9,974 nt of DNA from DTNV01 sp964388435 (lineage in GTDB: Archaea > Micrarchaeota > Micrarchaeia > Norongarragalinales > UBA8480), in contig CAYMAH010000055.1 in assembly GCA_964388435.1 (NCBI GenBank), positions 1-9,974 on the forward strand. The letters run 5' to 3'. The notes below the pieces were generated by a model. That model had not been told where the DNA came from and searched no databases. It saw only the letters and a list, made by a program, of their open reading frames with translations. Position numbers and translations under genes: made by a program. Positions 1 through 6,150 of the stretch are shown piece after piece (positions within the stretch are counted from its first letter, which is position 1; each line of letters begins with the position of its first letter).

Positions 1-2
1 TA

Positions 3-74
3 ATCAAACTTGCGGCTTGGGCCGTTATTTTAATGACCATCGGAGCTCTGATTGAAAGCAGCGCCCTATTATAA
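3..74 (+). CDS. C-terminal end of a membrane protein (partial, possibly SpoIIM/DUF95-like)
   Basis: An open frame enters from the left edge and ends with TAA at 72-74. It gives 23 residues, mostly hydrophobic, with a tryptophan near the start, consistent with the last transmembrane helix of a polytopic protein ending in GALIESSALL. Archaeal SpoIIM/DUF95 membrane proteins often finish with a helix containing a similar A-L-I-E segment, so that family is a possible match, but 23 residues cannot decide it. The next gene is on the opposite strand, so this one converges with tpiA across about 250 bases. Confidence 0.45.
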   Translation: MKLAAWAVILMTIGALIESSALL

Positions 75-322
75 AAGCAATAAATTTAATTGAATATAAA
101 AAAAATCAACTGAATCGCGACGTTAAAAAAATCAATAAACGAACTTTTATTTTCAAGATCCGAACCTTCAAAAAATTCAAAGAAAAAAAAAAAGGTACGC
201 CCCTGCTTTTGTAAATATGAATGGGGAATCGAGTCACGCTAAAAAAAAGAAGGTATTAAAGAAAAAAAAATAATTCAAAAATTAAATATTGGAAGTGCCA
301 GATTACCCCGAAGAGTAAATGT
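75..322. other. A-rich intergenic region between convergent genes
   Basis: No convincing gene is seen. Long A tracts on the + strand (190-200, 241-248, 262-270) read as T tracts on the minus strand downstream of tpiA. The small ATG ORF at 218-274 would encode an 18-residue lysine-rich peptide and has no promoter or ribosome binding site. The stretch around 197-240 is more GC-rich than its surroundings and has a weak CCCC/GGGG pairing with a long loop, not enough to call an RNA. Confidence 0.5.
241..270 (-). terminator. Oligo-T tracts downstream of tpiA
   Basis: On the minus strand two T runs of nine (270-262) and eight (248-241) lie 53-82 bases past the tpiA stop. Archaeal RNA polymerase commonly ends at oligo-T tracts, so these are the likely 3' end of the SPFH-tpiA transcript. 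No strong hairpin precedes them. Confidence 0.35.
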
Positions 323-979
323 TTAGAAAACCCCCACAAGGCTTTCAAGAAAACTCCTGGGATCTTTGGCCTTGACAAAAGCGCTTGCCAAAAGAACGCC
401 ATTCAACCCAAGCTCAAACGCTTTTTTAACATCCTCTTTGTTGCTTATTCCAGCGCCTGCAAGCGGGATAGAATTTTTAATCACGTTTATGGTTTTTAGT
501 ATTTCTTCCGGTTTCGCGGTGCTCACAGAAACGCCAGTTCCAATCAACTCCGGCGGTTCTAAGGCAATCATCGTGGGTTTGAGCTTGTCAAGCTCCAAAG
601 CTTCACCGTAACCATCAGCACACGCTAAAACTTCTAGATCATTAACCTTGATTTTTTTTACAACCTCTTCAACCGTTTTCAACCCGACTTTTTTTTCAGC
701 GTGATTTATAAGAGTTCCTTTCCCCCCACTGTTTTTCAGGCTTTTGATTGAAAGACTTCCCGTAAAAGCTCCTTGTTCTAAAACGTCGACATGCTGGGCA
801 AAAACCTTGCATTTCACTTCCCTGCATATCAAGGCCAAGTCCCAATGCTGAGGGCAGATTATAATATCAACCCCGGTTTGACTTGCAACCTCATCGGCGA
901 TTCTTGCAAGTCTTAAGCCATTCTCCCCACTGCTTTCACCATACGTTTTGAAGTTTAAAACCACTAATTTTTTTTCCAT
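323..979 (-). CDS. tpiA: Triosephosphate isomerase, archaeal short type
   Basis: This enzyme interconverts dihydroxyacetone phosphate and glyceraldehyde 3-phosphate in the cytoplasm (glycolysis/gluconeogenesis). At 218 residues it matches the compact archaeal class, about 30 residues shorter than bacterial and eukaryotic TIM. The substrate-binding lysine is K11 in LNFKTY, the catalytic histidine is H93 in INHAEKKV, and the catalytic glutamate is E141 in ALEPPELIGTG, which runs into the mobile phosphate loop. The phosphate-binding segment AGAGIS (174-179) and the C-terminal GVLLASAFVKAKDP complete the barrel signature. All catalytic residues are present, so it should be active. The start at 979 follows the upstream SPFH stop by 12 bases. 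No GGTGAT-type ribosome binding site is seen, so it is probably translated from the shared transcript. Confidence 0.96.
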   Translation of the reverse strand: MEKKLVVLNFKTYGESSGENGLRLARIADEVASQTGVDIIICPQHWDLALICREVKCKVFAQHVDVLEQGAFTGSLSIKSLKNSGGKGTLINHAEKKVGLKTVEEVVKKIKVNDLEVLACADGYGEALELDKLKPTMIALEPPELIGTGVSVSTAKPEEILKTINVIKNSIPLAGAGISNKEDVKKAFELGLNGVLLASAFVKAKDPRSFLESLVGVF

Positions 980-991
980 TTTTTTTTAAAA

Positions 992-1942
992 TTACCCATC
1001 TTTATTTTTTTCCGTTTCTTCCTCCTCTTCAATTACCTTTTTCTTTTTCTCGTTGTAGTTTGAAAGAAAACTTTTAACCAACTCGTCATAATTCATCTTG
1101 TTTTCCTCTCCTTTTGGAATTTTTCCCGAAAGCATTGAAGCCAAGTGTGAAAATTCAAGTGGAAATATTATCTTGTTGCTTTTACCTTCTGAAATAGTTT
1201 TCAGAGCGTCTAAGTATAAATAGGCAAGAGTGTTATCGCTCATTTTTCTTGCAGCCTTATCCATGATATCGATCTTCAACTGCAGCGCTTCTGCCTGGGT
1301 TTCTGTCCTTGCTTTATATTCAACCGCTTCCTTTCTTCTTCTCATAGCCTCAATTAATTCCGGAGGAAGTTCAATGGTTTGTATTTCAACCCTTTCAGCT
1401 GAAACCCCCCAATCTACGGCTATCTTTTTAGTAGCTTCGCTAAGCATGATATTTATCTTTTCAGTTTGAGAAAGAACGTCGGCAAGAATCATATTTCCTA
1501 TAACATTTCTGATTTCCGACTTAACATAGTCAATTATGGCCTTCCTGTAATCCTTTATTTTAATAACCGCTTTTTCCGGGTCAACAACCTTTATGAAAAT
1601 TACCGCGTCTATATTCAATTTGATTTCATCCCTTGTGATAACGGGCTGAGGCTCAATGTCAATCGTCTGAATTCTCAAGTCAACGAGAACGTAAGACTCG
1701 AAAGAAGTGAATATCAATGCCAGTCCAGGTCCAGTCACTCTATTGAATTTTCCAAGCCTGAAGACAACTCCTCTTTCATATTCTTTGAATTCAATCCACG
1801 CTGGAAAAAGCACCGCTAAAATAATCAAGAGAATTATAGCGGCAATCACGATTTGAAGCGGAATGTTAAACTCTATGATAACCGCAATGGCAATCACAAT
1901 TACCCCTATAATTGTTGCAAAAACAACAACTTCCTTGTCCAT
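992..1942 (-). CDS. SPFH/stomatin-prohibitin family membrane protein
   Basis: A 316-residue slipin/stomatin-like protein. Two hydrophobic segments (about 5-23 and 28-48) form a membrane hairpin or pair of helices. The SPFH domain follows at about 50-200, with family features such as YERGVVFRLGKF, the GPGL turn, VDLRIQTIDI and WGVSAERVEIQTIELPPELIEAM. A short helical, coiled-coil-prone stretch (about 198-235) and a charged tail rich in lysine and glutamate end the protein. Stomatins oligomerise into membrane scaffolds and are often encoded with an NfeD partner; none is adjacent here, where the downstream neighbour is tpiA. A TTTAAAAT element sits exactly at -31 to -24 from the ATG, predicting a leaderless mRNA. 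The specific cellular role is not evident from sequence. Confidence 0.92.
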   Translation of the reverse strand: MDKEVVVFATIIGVIVIAIAVIIEFNIPLQIVIAAIILLIILAVLFPAWIEFKEYERGVVFRLGKFNRVTGPGLALIFTSFESYVLVDLRIQTIDIEPQPVITRDEIKLNIDAVIFIKVVDPEKAVIKIKDYRKAIIDYVKSEIRNVIGNMILADVLSQTEKINIMLSEATKKIAVDWGVSAERVEIQTIELPPELIEAMRRRKEAVEYKARTETQAEALQLKIDIMDKAARKMSDNTLAYLYLDALKTISEGKSNKIIFPLEFSHLASMLSGKIPKGEENKMNYDELVKSFLSNYNEKKKKVIEEEEETEKNKDG

Positions 1943-1965
1943 TCATTTTCTTGTTGTTCTTTTAA

Positions 1966-1973
1966 ATTTTAAA
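1966..1973 (-). promoter_or_regulatory. TATA box of the SPFH-tpiA unit (leaderless type)
   Basis: On the minus strand TTTAAAAT occupies -31 to -24 relative to the ATG at 1942, the standard archaeal TATA distance if transcription starts at the start codon. The bases just upstream (AAAAGG) are an acceptable BRE. Confidence 0.55.
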
Positions 1974-2002
1974 CCTTTTGCTTTCCTTTAATTTGGCAAT
2001 TC

Positions 2003-2018
2003 CGAAAGAGTTAAATTA
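2003..2018 (+). promoter_or_regulatory. BRE and TATA box upstream of the DUF373 gene
   Basis: CGAAAGAG followed by TTAAATTA (2011-2018) is a good BRE/TATA pair. It predicts a start near 2042, about 11 bases before the ATG at 2053. This argues against the upstream TTG at 2020 as the start, because that codon would lie before the predicted transcript end. Confidence 0.5.
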
Positions 2019-2052
2019 GTTGATACTCTATCTTTTTCAAAGTGTTTTAAAA

Positions 2053-3267
2053 ATGGCCAAGCAGCCTAAAAAAATTTTAGTTTTAAACGTGGACATAGAT
2101 GATGATGTTTACGAAAAAACAAAAATAAAAGGGCCCGTGGTTGGAAGGAAGCAAAACATTGAAGCTGCTTCCAAACTCGCCCTGGCGGATCCTGAAGATA
2201 CCGATTCAAACGCTATATTTGAAGCGGTGAAAACCTACGACCTGTTTTCAAAAGACTACGATGTGGAAGTGGCGACTTTGACCGGAGACAAAAACCTAGG
2301 CTTTAAGGCAAACCAGAAGGTTTTAAACCAGCTTGAAGCGGTACAAAAATCCTTTCACCCGGAAGCATACATATACGTAAGTGACGGGGAAAGCGATGAC
2401 AGAATACTTCCGCTTCTTAAAACAAGAATAGATATAATAGATGTCAAGACCGTCATTGTAAAACAGTCAAAAGAGCTTGAAAAAACATACTTCACGATTC
2501 TAGACAAGCTCAAAGACCCGCACTTTGCAAGAATAGTGTTTGGAATTCCAGGGTTGATTCTTCTTGTCTACGCCTTAGCAGAGGTAATAGCCTTAAGAAT
2601 ATTATTGGGGTTGTTTGGAGTTTATTTGATAATAAAAGCCTTCGGCGTCGAGGAAAAAATCTTTTCAGGGTTTTCAGAACTTAAATTCTCGCTCAACAAA
2701 GTCAGCTTGATATTCTATTTCGTTTCCTTCCCATTGATAATAATATCACTCTGGCTTGGAGTTTCAGCCATTTCAGTGCAATCATTTTCAAACATTGCCA
2801 CGGAAATAGCGGTTTTCGTGAAAAACTTCCTTCTTCTATTTCCGATTGCGATTCTATTCATAATTGCCGGAAAAGTGCTTGATATCATAGGGGAAAAAAA
2901 GCATTATCTTCTACCGGAGTATTTGACTTTAATTTCCGCCATACTTCTGTTTTGGCTTTTGTTTGACTACGCCGCAGATTGGGTTATTGGAACAATAGCT
3001 TTCGCCGATTTTCTCATTGCTTCGCTTTTAATAACAACCGTAATGCTTTTGATAATGTTTTTGTCAAGGGATTTCAAGGCAAGCATCGTGGGAAGAATAC
3101 CTCTTGATGGCAAAAATGTTTACACCGAGTTTGGAGCCGAAATAGGAAAGATAGTGGGAGTCAACAAGAAAAAACAGCTTATAATAATACAAAACAATTC
3201 GGGCGTAAAATTTGATGTCAACATAAACAGAATATCTTCAATTTCAGACAAAGTAACTCTTAACTGA
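2053..3267 (+). CDS. DUF373 family archaeal integral membrane protein
   Basis: From the ATG at 2053 this is a 404-residue protein starting MAKQPKKILVLNVDIDDDV. The N-terminal soluble domain (about 1-155) carries the family pattern: the strand ending VLNVDIDDD (10-18), GPVVGR, the acidic DPEDTDSNAIFEAVK (about 47-61) and YVSDGESDD (about 108-116). About six hydrophobic segments follow between 160 and 340, then a soluble basic C-terminal domain with beta-strand character (about 345-404). DUF373 proteins are widespread in archaea and have no established function; the acidic clusters could bind metal, which is inference. The frame extends upstream to a TTG at 2020, but the promoter position favours 2053. 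It is transcribed alone, divergently from the SPFH gene. Confidence 0.9.
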   Translation: MAKQPKKILVLNVDIDDDVYEKTKIKGPVVGRKQNIEAASKLALADPEDTDSNAIFEAVKTYDLFSKDYDVEVATLTGDKNLGFKANQKVLNQLEAVQKSFHPEAYIYVSDGESDDRILPLLKTRIDIIDVKTVIVKQSKELEKTYFTILDKLKDPHFARIVFGIPGLILLVYALAEVIALRILLGLFGVYLIIKAFGVEEKIFSGFSELKFSLNKVSLIFYFVSFPLIIISLWLGVSAISVQSFSNIATEIAVFVKNFLLLFPIAILFIIAGKVLDIIGEKKHYLLPEYLTLISAILLFWLLFDYAADWVIGTIAFADFLIASLLITTVMLLIMFLSRDFKASIVGRIPLDGKNVYTEFGAEIGKIVGVNKKKQLIIIQNNSGVKFDVNINRISSISDKVTLN

Positions 3268-3289
3268 AAATTTAAACCCTTTTAATTTA

Positions 3290-3296
3290 TTTTTTT
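3290..3296 (+). terminator. T7 tract after the DUF373 gene
   Basis: A run of seven T begins 23 bases after the stop codon. It fits an archaeal oligo-T termination site for the single-gene DUF373 transcript. Confidence 0.4.
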
Positions 3297-3332
3297 GTAA
3301 TCAAAATCCAGTGGTTAAATTAAAAAGAAAGG

Positions 3333-3341
3333 TTTTTAAAT
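3333..3341 (+). promoter_or_regulatory. TATA-like element before a possible short transcript
   Basis: TTTTTAAAT, preceded by the purine-rich AAAGAAAGG as a possible BRE, predicts a start near 3365, which is exactly an ATG. No recognisable gene follows, so the element suggests a short transcript or a remnant. Confidence 0.4.
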
Positions 3342-3364
3342 TCTAACGTGCATTAAATTAAACA

Positions 3365-3480
3365 ATGGAAAAAATGCTCGGCAAGTGGAGTTCTTATTTC
3401 ATGGGAGCAGTTTACACCATTAAACTTTACCCTTCATGTTTGGTTGGAAATCATGTTTGAAGGAATGAAGTCTTTTTTTT
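3365..3480 (+). other. Possible short transcript or 31-codon ORF
   Basis: A TATA-like element points to 3365, where an ATG opens a 31-codon frame (MEKMLGKWSSYFMGAVYTI..., stop 3458-3460). The sequence then reaches a T8 tract at about 3473-3480. Just before it CCTTCA (3431-3436) can pair with TGAAGG (3458-3463), with an outer ACTT/AAGT pair, giving a terminator-like arrangement. The unit of about 115 bases could be a leaderless small protein gene or a small RNA. The peptide resembles nothing I recognise and its second half is not hydrophobic enough for a clear membrane helix. Support is promoter geometry and the T tract only. Confidence 0.3.
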
Positions 3481-3556
3481 AAGGAATTTTTGACGGACCT
3501 TCTTTGTGTTTTAAATCCCTTAAATTTATTTTTATTCTCTTTGCAATTTTTAAAAA

Positions 3557-3567
3557 GAGGAGGTGAT
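3557..3567 (+). other. Orphan strong Shine-Dalgarno with a 12-codon frame
   Basis: GAGGAGGTGAT is complementary to the conserved archaeal 16S 3' end (ATCACCTCCT) and is stronger than any other ribosome binding site in the window. Three bases later a GTG (3571) opens a frame of only 12 codons ending at TAG 3607-3609. A TTAAATTTA element at about 3521-3529 could place a transcript start just before it. It may mark a minimal ORF or the surviving front of a lost gene. Confidence 0.25.
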
Positions 3568-3600
3568 GCGGTGAAAGAAAATGGAAAAATGAAATTAAAC

Positions 3601-3606
3601 AAAAAA
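3601..3606 (-). terminator. Oligo-T end of the candidate RNA
   Basis: On the minus strand a run of six T follows eight bases after the closing helix of the RNA at 3615, fitting archaeal oligo-T termination. Confidence 0.45.
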
Positions 3607-3718
3607 TAGAGACAGTGGGTGCAGAGAACAAAAGGCAGCCCAAAGGAGGCAATCCTTTAAAATACGGTGAAAGGCCTTAATTCTTCTCCTGCACTCCACT
3701 CGATACTAAATTCGAGTA
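3601..3718 (-). ncRNA. Candidate structured small RNA, family not recognised
   Basis: A canonical promoter (BRE CCGAAAG next to TTTTAAATA, 3757-3742) predicts a start at about 3718. The RNA would begin with a hairpin whose arms are 3717-3712 and 3703-3698 (ACUCGA / UCGAGU). A long basal helix follows: 3699-3684 pairs with 3628-3615 in 14 pairs (4+6+4) with two single-base bulges at 3695 and 3688. Inside it AAGGC pairs with GCCUU (3678-3674 with 3636-3632), and an apical hairpin AAAGGA-UUGCC-UCCUUU spans 3658-3642. Right after the basal helix comes a T6 tract (3606-3601). Length is about 115 nt. No tRNA, 5S, SRP, RNase P or C/D-box signature is visible, and no clear H/ACA arrangement. It lies between the converging DUF373 and peroxiredoxin genes. 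Function is unknown. Confidence 0.6.
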
Positions 3719-3741
3719 GATACGTTTTGTGTGTTTAGAGG

Positions 3742-3757
3742 TATTTAAAACTTTCGG
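3742..3757 (-). promoter_or_regulatory. Strong BRE plus TATA promoter of the candidate RNA
   Basis: Reading the minus strand, CCGAAAG (3757-3751) directly abuts TTTTAAATA (3750-3742). This is the cleanest BRE/TATA pair in the window and resembles promoters of archaeal stable RNA genes. It predicts a start at about 3718, at the foot of the first hairpin. It sits 52-67 bases beyond the peroxiredoxin stop, so the RNA need not depend on read-through. Confidence 0.65.
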
Positions 3758-3808
3758 TTTTTTTTAATAACTGCTTAGTTGTAACTTTGATTCTTTAGAT
3801 TTATTTTT

Positions 3809-4312
3809 TCAGGCTTTTCCAAGCGTTTTATCTCCCTGCTTCCATTCAACAGGACATAATTCTCCGGTCTTTAAAGCTTTTAAAACTCTTAACGTCTCTT
3901 GAACGCTTCTTCCAACATTGTTATTATGGACTACCATGTATTGTAAAATCCCGCCAGGATCTATTATGAACAATCCCCTAAGGGCCACGCCTTCCTTTTC
4001 AATCAAAACCCCGTATTTTCTGGAAACTTCTTTGTTGATGTCGCTTAAAAGCGGGTAGTTCAACCCCCCTAACTTTTCAATCCACGCCCTATGAGCTGCC
4101 ACGCTGTCCACGCTTATCCCGTAAACTTCTGCCAGCTCCTTTTCAAACTCCTTTGCAGACTTACTAAAAGCAGTAACTTCAGTTGGACAAACATAAGTAA
4201 AATCAAGCGGGTAGAAAAACAAAACAACCCATCTGCCCCTTTTGCTTTCAAGCGAAAACCTGCCCTTGGTACCTTCCAATTCGAATTCCGGCGCTTCCTC
4301 TCCTACTTTCAT
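3809..4312 (-). CDS. Typical 2-Cys peroxiredoxin (Prx1/AhpC type)
   Basis: A 167-residue thiol peroxidase that reduces hydrogen peroxide and organic peroxides in the cytoplasm. The active-site motif P-x3-T-x2-C is intact (P35, T39, peroxidatic C42 in DFTYVCPTE), as is the conserved arginine R112 in LRGLFIID. A second cysteine, C153 in ELCPVEW, is at the resolving position of typical 2-Cys enzymes. The protein stops 14 residues after it, so the C-terminal YF helix of sensitive Prx forms is missing; that predicts a robust, overoxidation-resistant enzyme (inference). The gene follows perR by 3 bases, and a GGTGAT ribosome binding site lies inside the end of perR, so the two are co-transcribed. 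The reductant (thioredoxin or other) is not encoded here. Confidence 0.95.
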   Translation of the reverse strand: MKVGEEAPEFELEGTKGRFSLESKRGRWVVLFFYPLDFTYVCPTEVTAFSKSAKEFEKELAEVYGISVDSVAAHRAWIEKLGGLNYPLLSDINKEVSRKYGVLIEKEGVALRGLFIIDPGGILQYMVVHNNNVGRSVQETLRVLKALKTGELCPVEWKQGDKTLGKA

Positions 4313-4315
4313 TCT

Positions 4316-4678
4316 TCAATCACCTTTGCATTTTTTGCATATTCCGTTAAATATCAACTCGTGCGATTTAACTTCAAAACCCTTCAATTTATTATATTCT
4401 ATTTTATAATCAATGTCGAAAATTTCACCGCATTTTAAACATTTAAAATGAGCGTGGTTTGAAGTATTGTAATCAAATCTTTTCTTTCTTCCCTCGATTT
4501 TTCTTATTTGCCTTTTTTCACTCATTTTTTTTAATTCCCTGTAAATCGTTCCAATGCTAATGTCTGGAATTTCCTTTTTAACCGCCTCGTAAACCTCCCC
4601 TGCCGTGGGGTGAGAGGTGTTATTGTTCAGATATTTTAAAATCGCTTTTTTTTGCCTTGTCTCTCTTTCCCTTGCCAT
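4316..4678 (-). CDS. perR: PerR-type peroxide-sensing repressor (Fur family)
   Basis: A 120-residue Fur-family winged-helix regulator, first gene of a peroxide-response operon. DNA recognition lies in DISIGTIYRELKKM (39-52). Aligned by eye with Bacillus subtilis PerR, all five regulatory metal ligands are present: H23 (SHPTA), D69 (RFDY), H75 and H77 (NHAHF) and D88 (CGEIFD), matching H37, D85, H91, H93 and D104. Aspartate rather than glutamate at the last site is the feature linked to peroxide sensitivity in PerR versus Fur. The structural zinc cysteines are C80, C83, C114 and C117. The N-terminal arm before the first helix is short. Peroxiredoxin follows immediately, and a palindrome in the upstream region suggests autorepression. 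Confidence 0.88.
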   Translation of the reverse strand: MARERETRQKKAILKYLNNNTSHPTAGEVYEAVKKEIPDISIGTIYRELKKMSEKRQIRKIEGRKKRFDYNTSNHAHFKCLKCGEIFDIDYKIEYNKLKGFEVKSHELIFNGICKKCKGD

Positions 4679-4693
4679 TTAACTCAACTCTTA

Positions 4694-4713
4694 TTAATAA
4701 TAATTACTATTAA
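4694..4713 (-). promoter_or_regulatory. Candidate PerR/Fur operator in the perR promoter
   Basis: TTAATAATAATTACTATTAA is palindromic at 18 of 20 positions, with one mismatched pair. It resembles the A/T-rich 7-1-7 boxes of Fur-family regulators. It lies 16 bases before the perR ATG, where it would cover the core promoter, so a bound repressor would block transcription of its own operon. It is far from the divergent rpl35ae start (about 130 bases), so that gene is probably not controlled by it. Confidence 0.55.
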
Positions 4714-4787
4714 CCTTTAATAATGTTTTCATTATTTAAAATCGTAGTAAAAATTCAAAAACAAGCCAAAAACCGCAAGAGCAAATG

Positions 4788-4838
4788 TTTTTAATTTTGC
4801 TTTTTTAAAATCTATATATCCAATGATTTAATGGTGAT
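4788..4838 (+). promoter_or_regulatory. Promoter region and Shine-Dalgarno of the rpl35ae operon
   Basis: GGTGAT at 4833-4838, six bases before the ATG at 4845, is a good ribosome binding site and needs a leader transcript. TTTTTAATT (4788-4796) would start transcription near 4820 and include it. TTTTAAAA (4803-4810) and CTATATAT (4812-4819) are also TATA-like, but would start at or after the ribosome binding site, so which element is used is unresolved. Confidence 0.45.
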
Positions 4839-4844
4839 ATAAAA

Positions 4845-5105
4845 ATGAAAGGTCTTATTGTAAATTATCGCAGAAGCAGGCACAGCGCTTACACAAACCA
4901 CTTGATAGTGGAAGTGGAAGGCGTTAAAACAAAAGAGGACGCTTCAAAACTAATTGGAAAAAAAGTGGTTTGGATAAGCAAGGGAGGAAAAAAGATAAGA
5001 GGAAAAATAGCGGCTTCCCACGGCAGTAAAGGAGAGGTAAGGATAATAACCGAAAAAGGACTTCCAGGTCAAGCGGTTGGAAATTCAATAAACATTGAAC
5101 AATAA
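4845..5105 (+). CDS. rpl35ae: Large-subunit ribosomal protein eL33 (L35Ae)
   Basis: An 86-residue protein of the archaeal/eukaryotic large ribosomal subunit. The family core is clear: IGKKVVWISKGGKKIRGKI (37-55), ASHGSKGEVRI (57-67) and the diagnostic C-terminal GLPGQAVGNSINI (72-84). The basic N-terminus (NYRRSRHSAYTNH) is typical of rRNA-binding segments. Length is normal for the archaeal family. The start is set by GGTGAT six bases upstream. Its TAA stop is immediately followed by the ATG of trm1 with no spacer, so the two are very probably translated from one message. Confidence 0.93.
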   Translation: MKGLIVNYRRSRHSAYTNHLIVEVEGVKTKEDASKLIGKKVVWISKGGKKIRGKIAASHGSKGEVRIITEKGLPGQAVGNSINIEQ

Positions 5106-6137
5106 ATGGACGAAGTTGAAATCAAAGAAGGAGAAGTAAAACTTTTAATGCCAAGCGACTGCCTCACTTCAAAATATGACTCGACAGTATTCTACAACAA
5201 GGACAAAACCTTCAAAAGAGATTTATTTACATTGGCATTTTCAATTTTAAAACCCAAAACCACTGCGGATTGCATGTGCGGAACAGGAGTGATAGGATGC
5301 AGGTTTTATAAGGAACACCCCTCAAAAATATTTTTTGTTGACTTGAACCCATCGGCGTTAAAATACGCCGAAAAAAACGCGGAGTCAAACGGGCTTTCAG
5401 ATTTTTCAATCGAAAAAGCCGATGCCAACGTTTTTCTTTCAACCCATAAGCTTGACTGTGTTGTTTTAGACCCGTTCGGGTCTCCCTCTCACTTCATCGA
5501 CTCCGCCTTCAGAAGCTTCAGAAAAAATGGTTTTATCTTCATTTCATCAACCGACGCTGCAAACCTCTGCGGTGCAAAGCCAAAAGCGTGCTTGAGGCAC
5601 TACGACGCATTTCCGCTTGATAACTTCTTCTGCCATGAAACCGGCCTTAGAATATTATTGGGATACATCGCGAGAAGAGGCGCTGACTACGACTTTTCAA
5701 TCAAACCCCTGCTTTCATTCAAGCACGCCCACTATTTTGCCGTTCTTGTTGAAGTGGAAAAAAGTGCTTTGAAGGCCAATGACTGTTTGAAAAAAACAGG
5801 GTTTGCAGAAGTGAATGGGAAAAGAATAGGAAAAATATGGCTTGATGATTTCAACGATGAGAGATTCATAAATTTGATGATTTCAAAGGCATTGGAAAGG
5901 GGAATGAAAAAACACGCGGAATTTCTTGAACTGCTCAAAGGCGAAATTGGAATGCCTTTATTTTACCATAATATTCATGAAATAGCAAGCAAAAGCGGAA
6001 AAGGAGGAGTAAAAAAGTTTGACGCTTTTATTGACCTGATTAAAGAAAAAGGTTTTAAAGCAGTCAGAACACATTTTAACGTTCTTGGGCTGAAAACCAA
6101 CGCCCCGGAAGAAAAATTAATAGAACTAATGAAGTGA
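5106..6137 (+). CDS. trm1: tRNA (guanine26-N2)-dimethyltransferase Trm1, short form
   Basis: Uses SAM to make m2G and m2,2G at tRNA position 26. The N-terminal signature VFYNKDKTFKRDL (28-40) precedes the SAM-binding motif I (ADCMCGTGVIGCRF, 54-67), the acidic motif II loop (FVDLNPSAL, 77-85) and catalytic motif IV DPFGSP (122-127). Family-specific segments follow: TDAANLCG (149-156), CHETGLRILLGYIARRGADYD (176-196) and the C-terminal THFNVLGLKTNAP (322-334). At 343 residues it is shorter than the roughly 380 of many archaeal homologues. The deficit falls around 220-250, where homologues usually carry paired cysteines for zinc; only C227 is left. The gene begins directly after the rpl35ae stop. 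Catalytic motifs are intact, so activity is expected. Confidence 0.94.
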   Translation: MDEVEIKEGEVKLLMPSDCLTSKYDSTVFYNKDKTFKRDLFTLAFSILKPKTTADCMCGTGVIGCRFYKEHPSKIFFVDLNPSALKYAEKNAESNGLSDFSIEKADANVFLSTHKLDCVVLDPFGSPSHFIDSAFRSFRKNGFIFISSTDAANLCGAKPKACLRHYDAFPLDNFFCHETGLRILLGYIARRGADYDFSIKPLLSFKHAHYFAVLVEVEKSALKANDCLKKTGFAEVNGKRIGKIWLDDFNDERFINLMISKALERGMKKHAEFLELLKGEIGMPLFYHNIHEIASKSGKGGVKKFDAFIDLIKEKGFKAVRTHFNVLGLKTNAPEEKLIELMK

Positions 6138-6150
6138 TCATATAAGATTT

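Noticed and set aside
197..322. tRNA or C/D-box RNA near the GC-richer patch
   Set aside because: The GGGGAATCGAGTC segment loosely recalls a T arm, but no cloverleaf can be closed and no C or D boxes are paired.
2020..2052. TTG at 2020 as start of the DUF373 gene
   Set aside because: It lies upstream of the predicted transcription start, and the ATG at 2053 begins a typical family N-terminus.
3420..3602. 60-codon minus-strand frame starting at TTG 3602
   Set aside because: It begins inside the oligo-T end of the RNA, has no ribosome binding site, and its product is low-complexity Phe/Lys-rich sequence typical of AT-rich non-coding DNA.
3615..3699. The same hairpin transcribed from the + strand
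   Set aside because: The fold is symmetric, but the + side lacks a comparable BRE/TATA and the T tract lies at the wrong end.
3601..3718. The RNA as 5S rRNA or a tRNA
   Set aside because: Length is near 5S, but the conserved 5S loop sequences are missing and the 5' and 3' ends do not pair with each other. There is no T-loop or anticodon arm.
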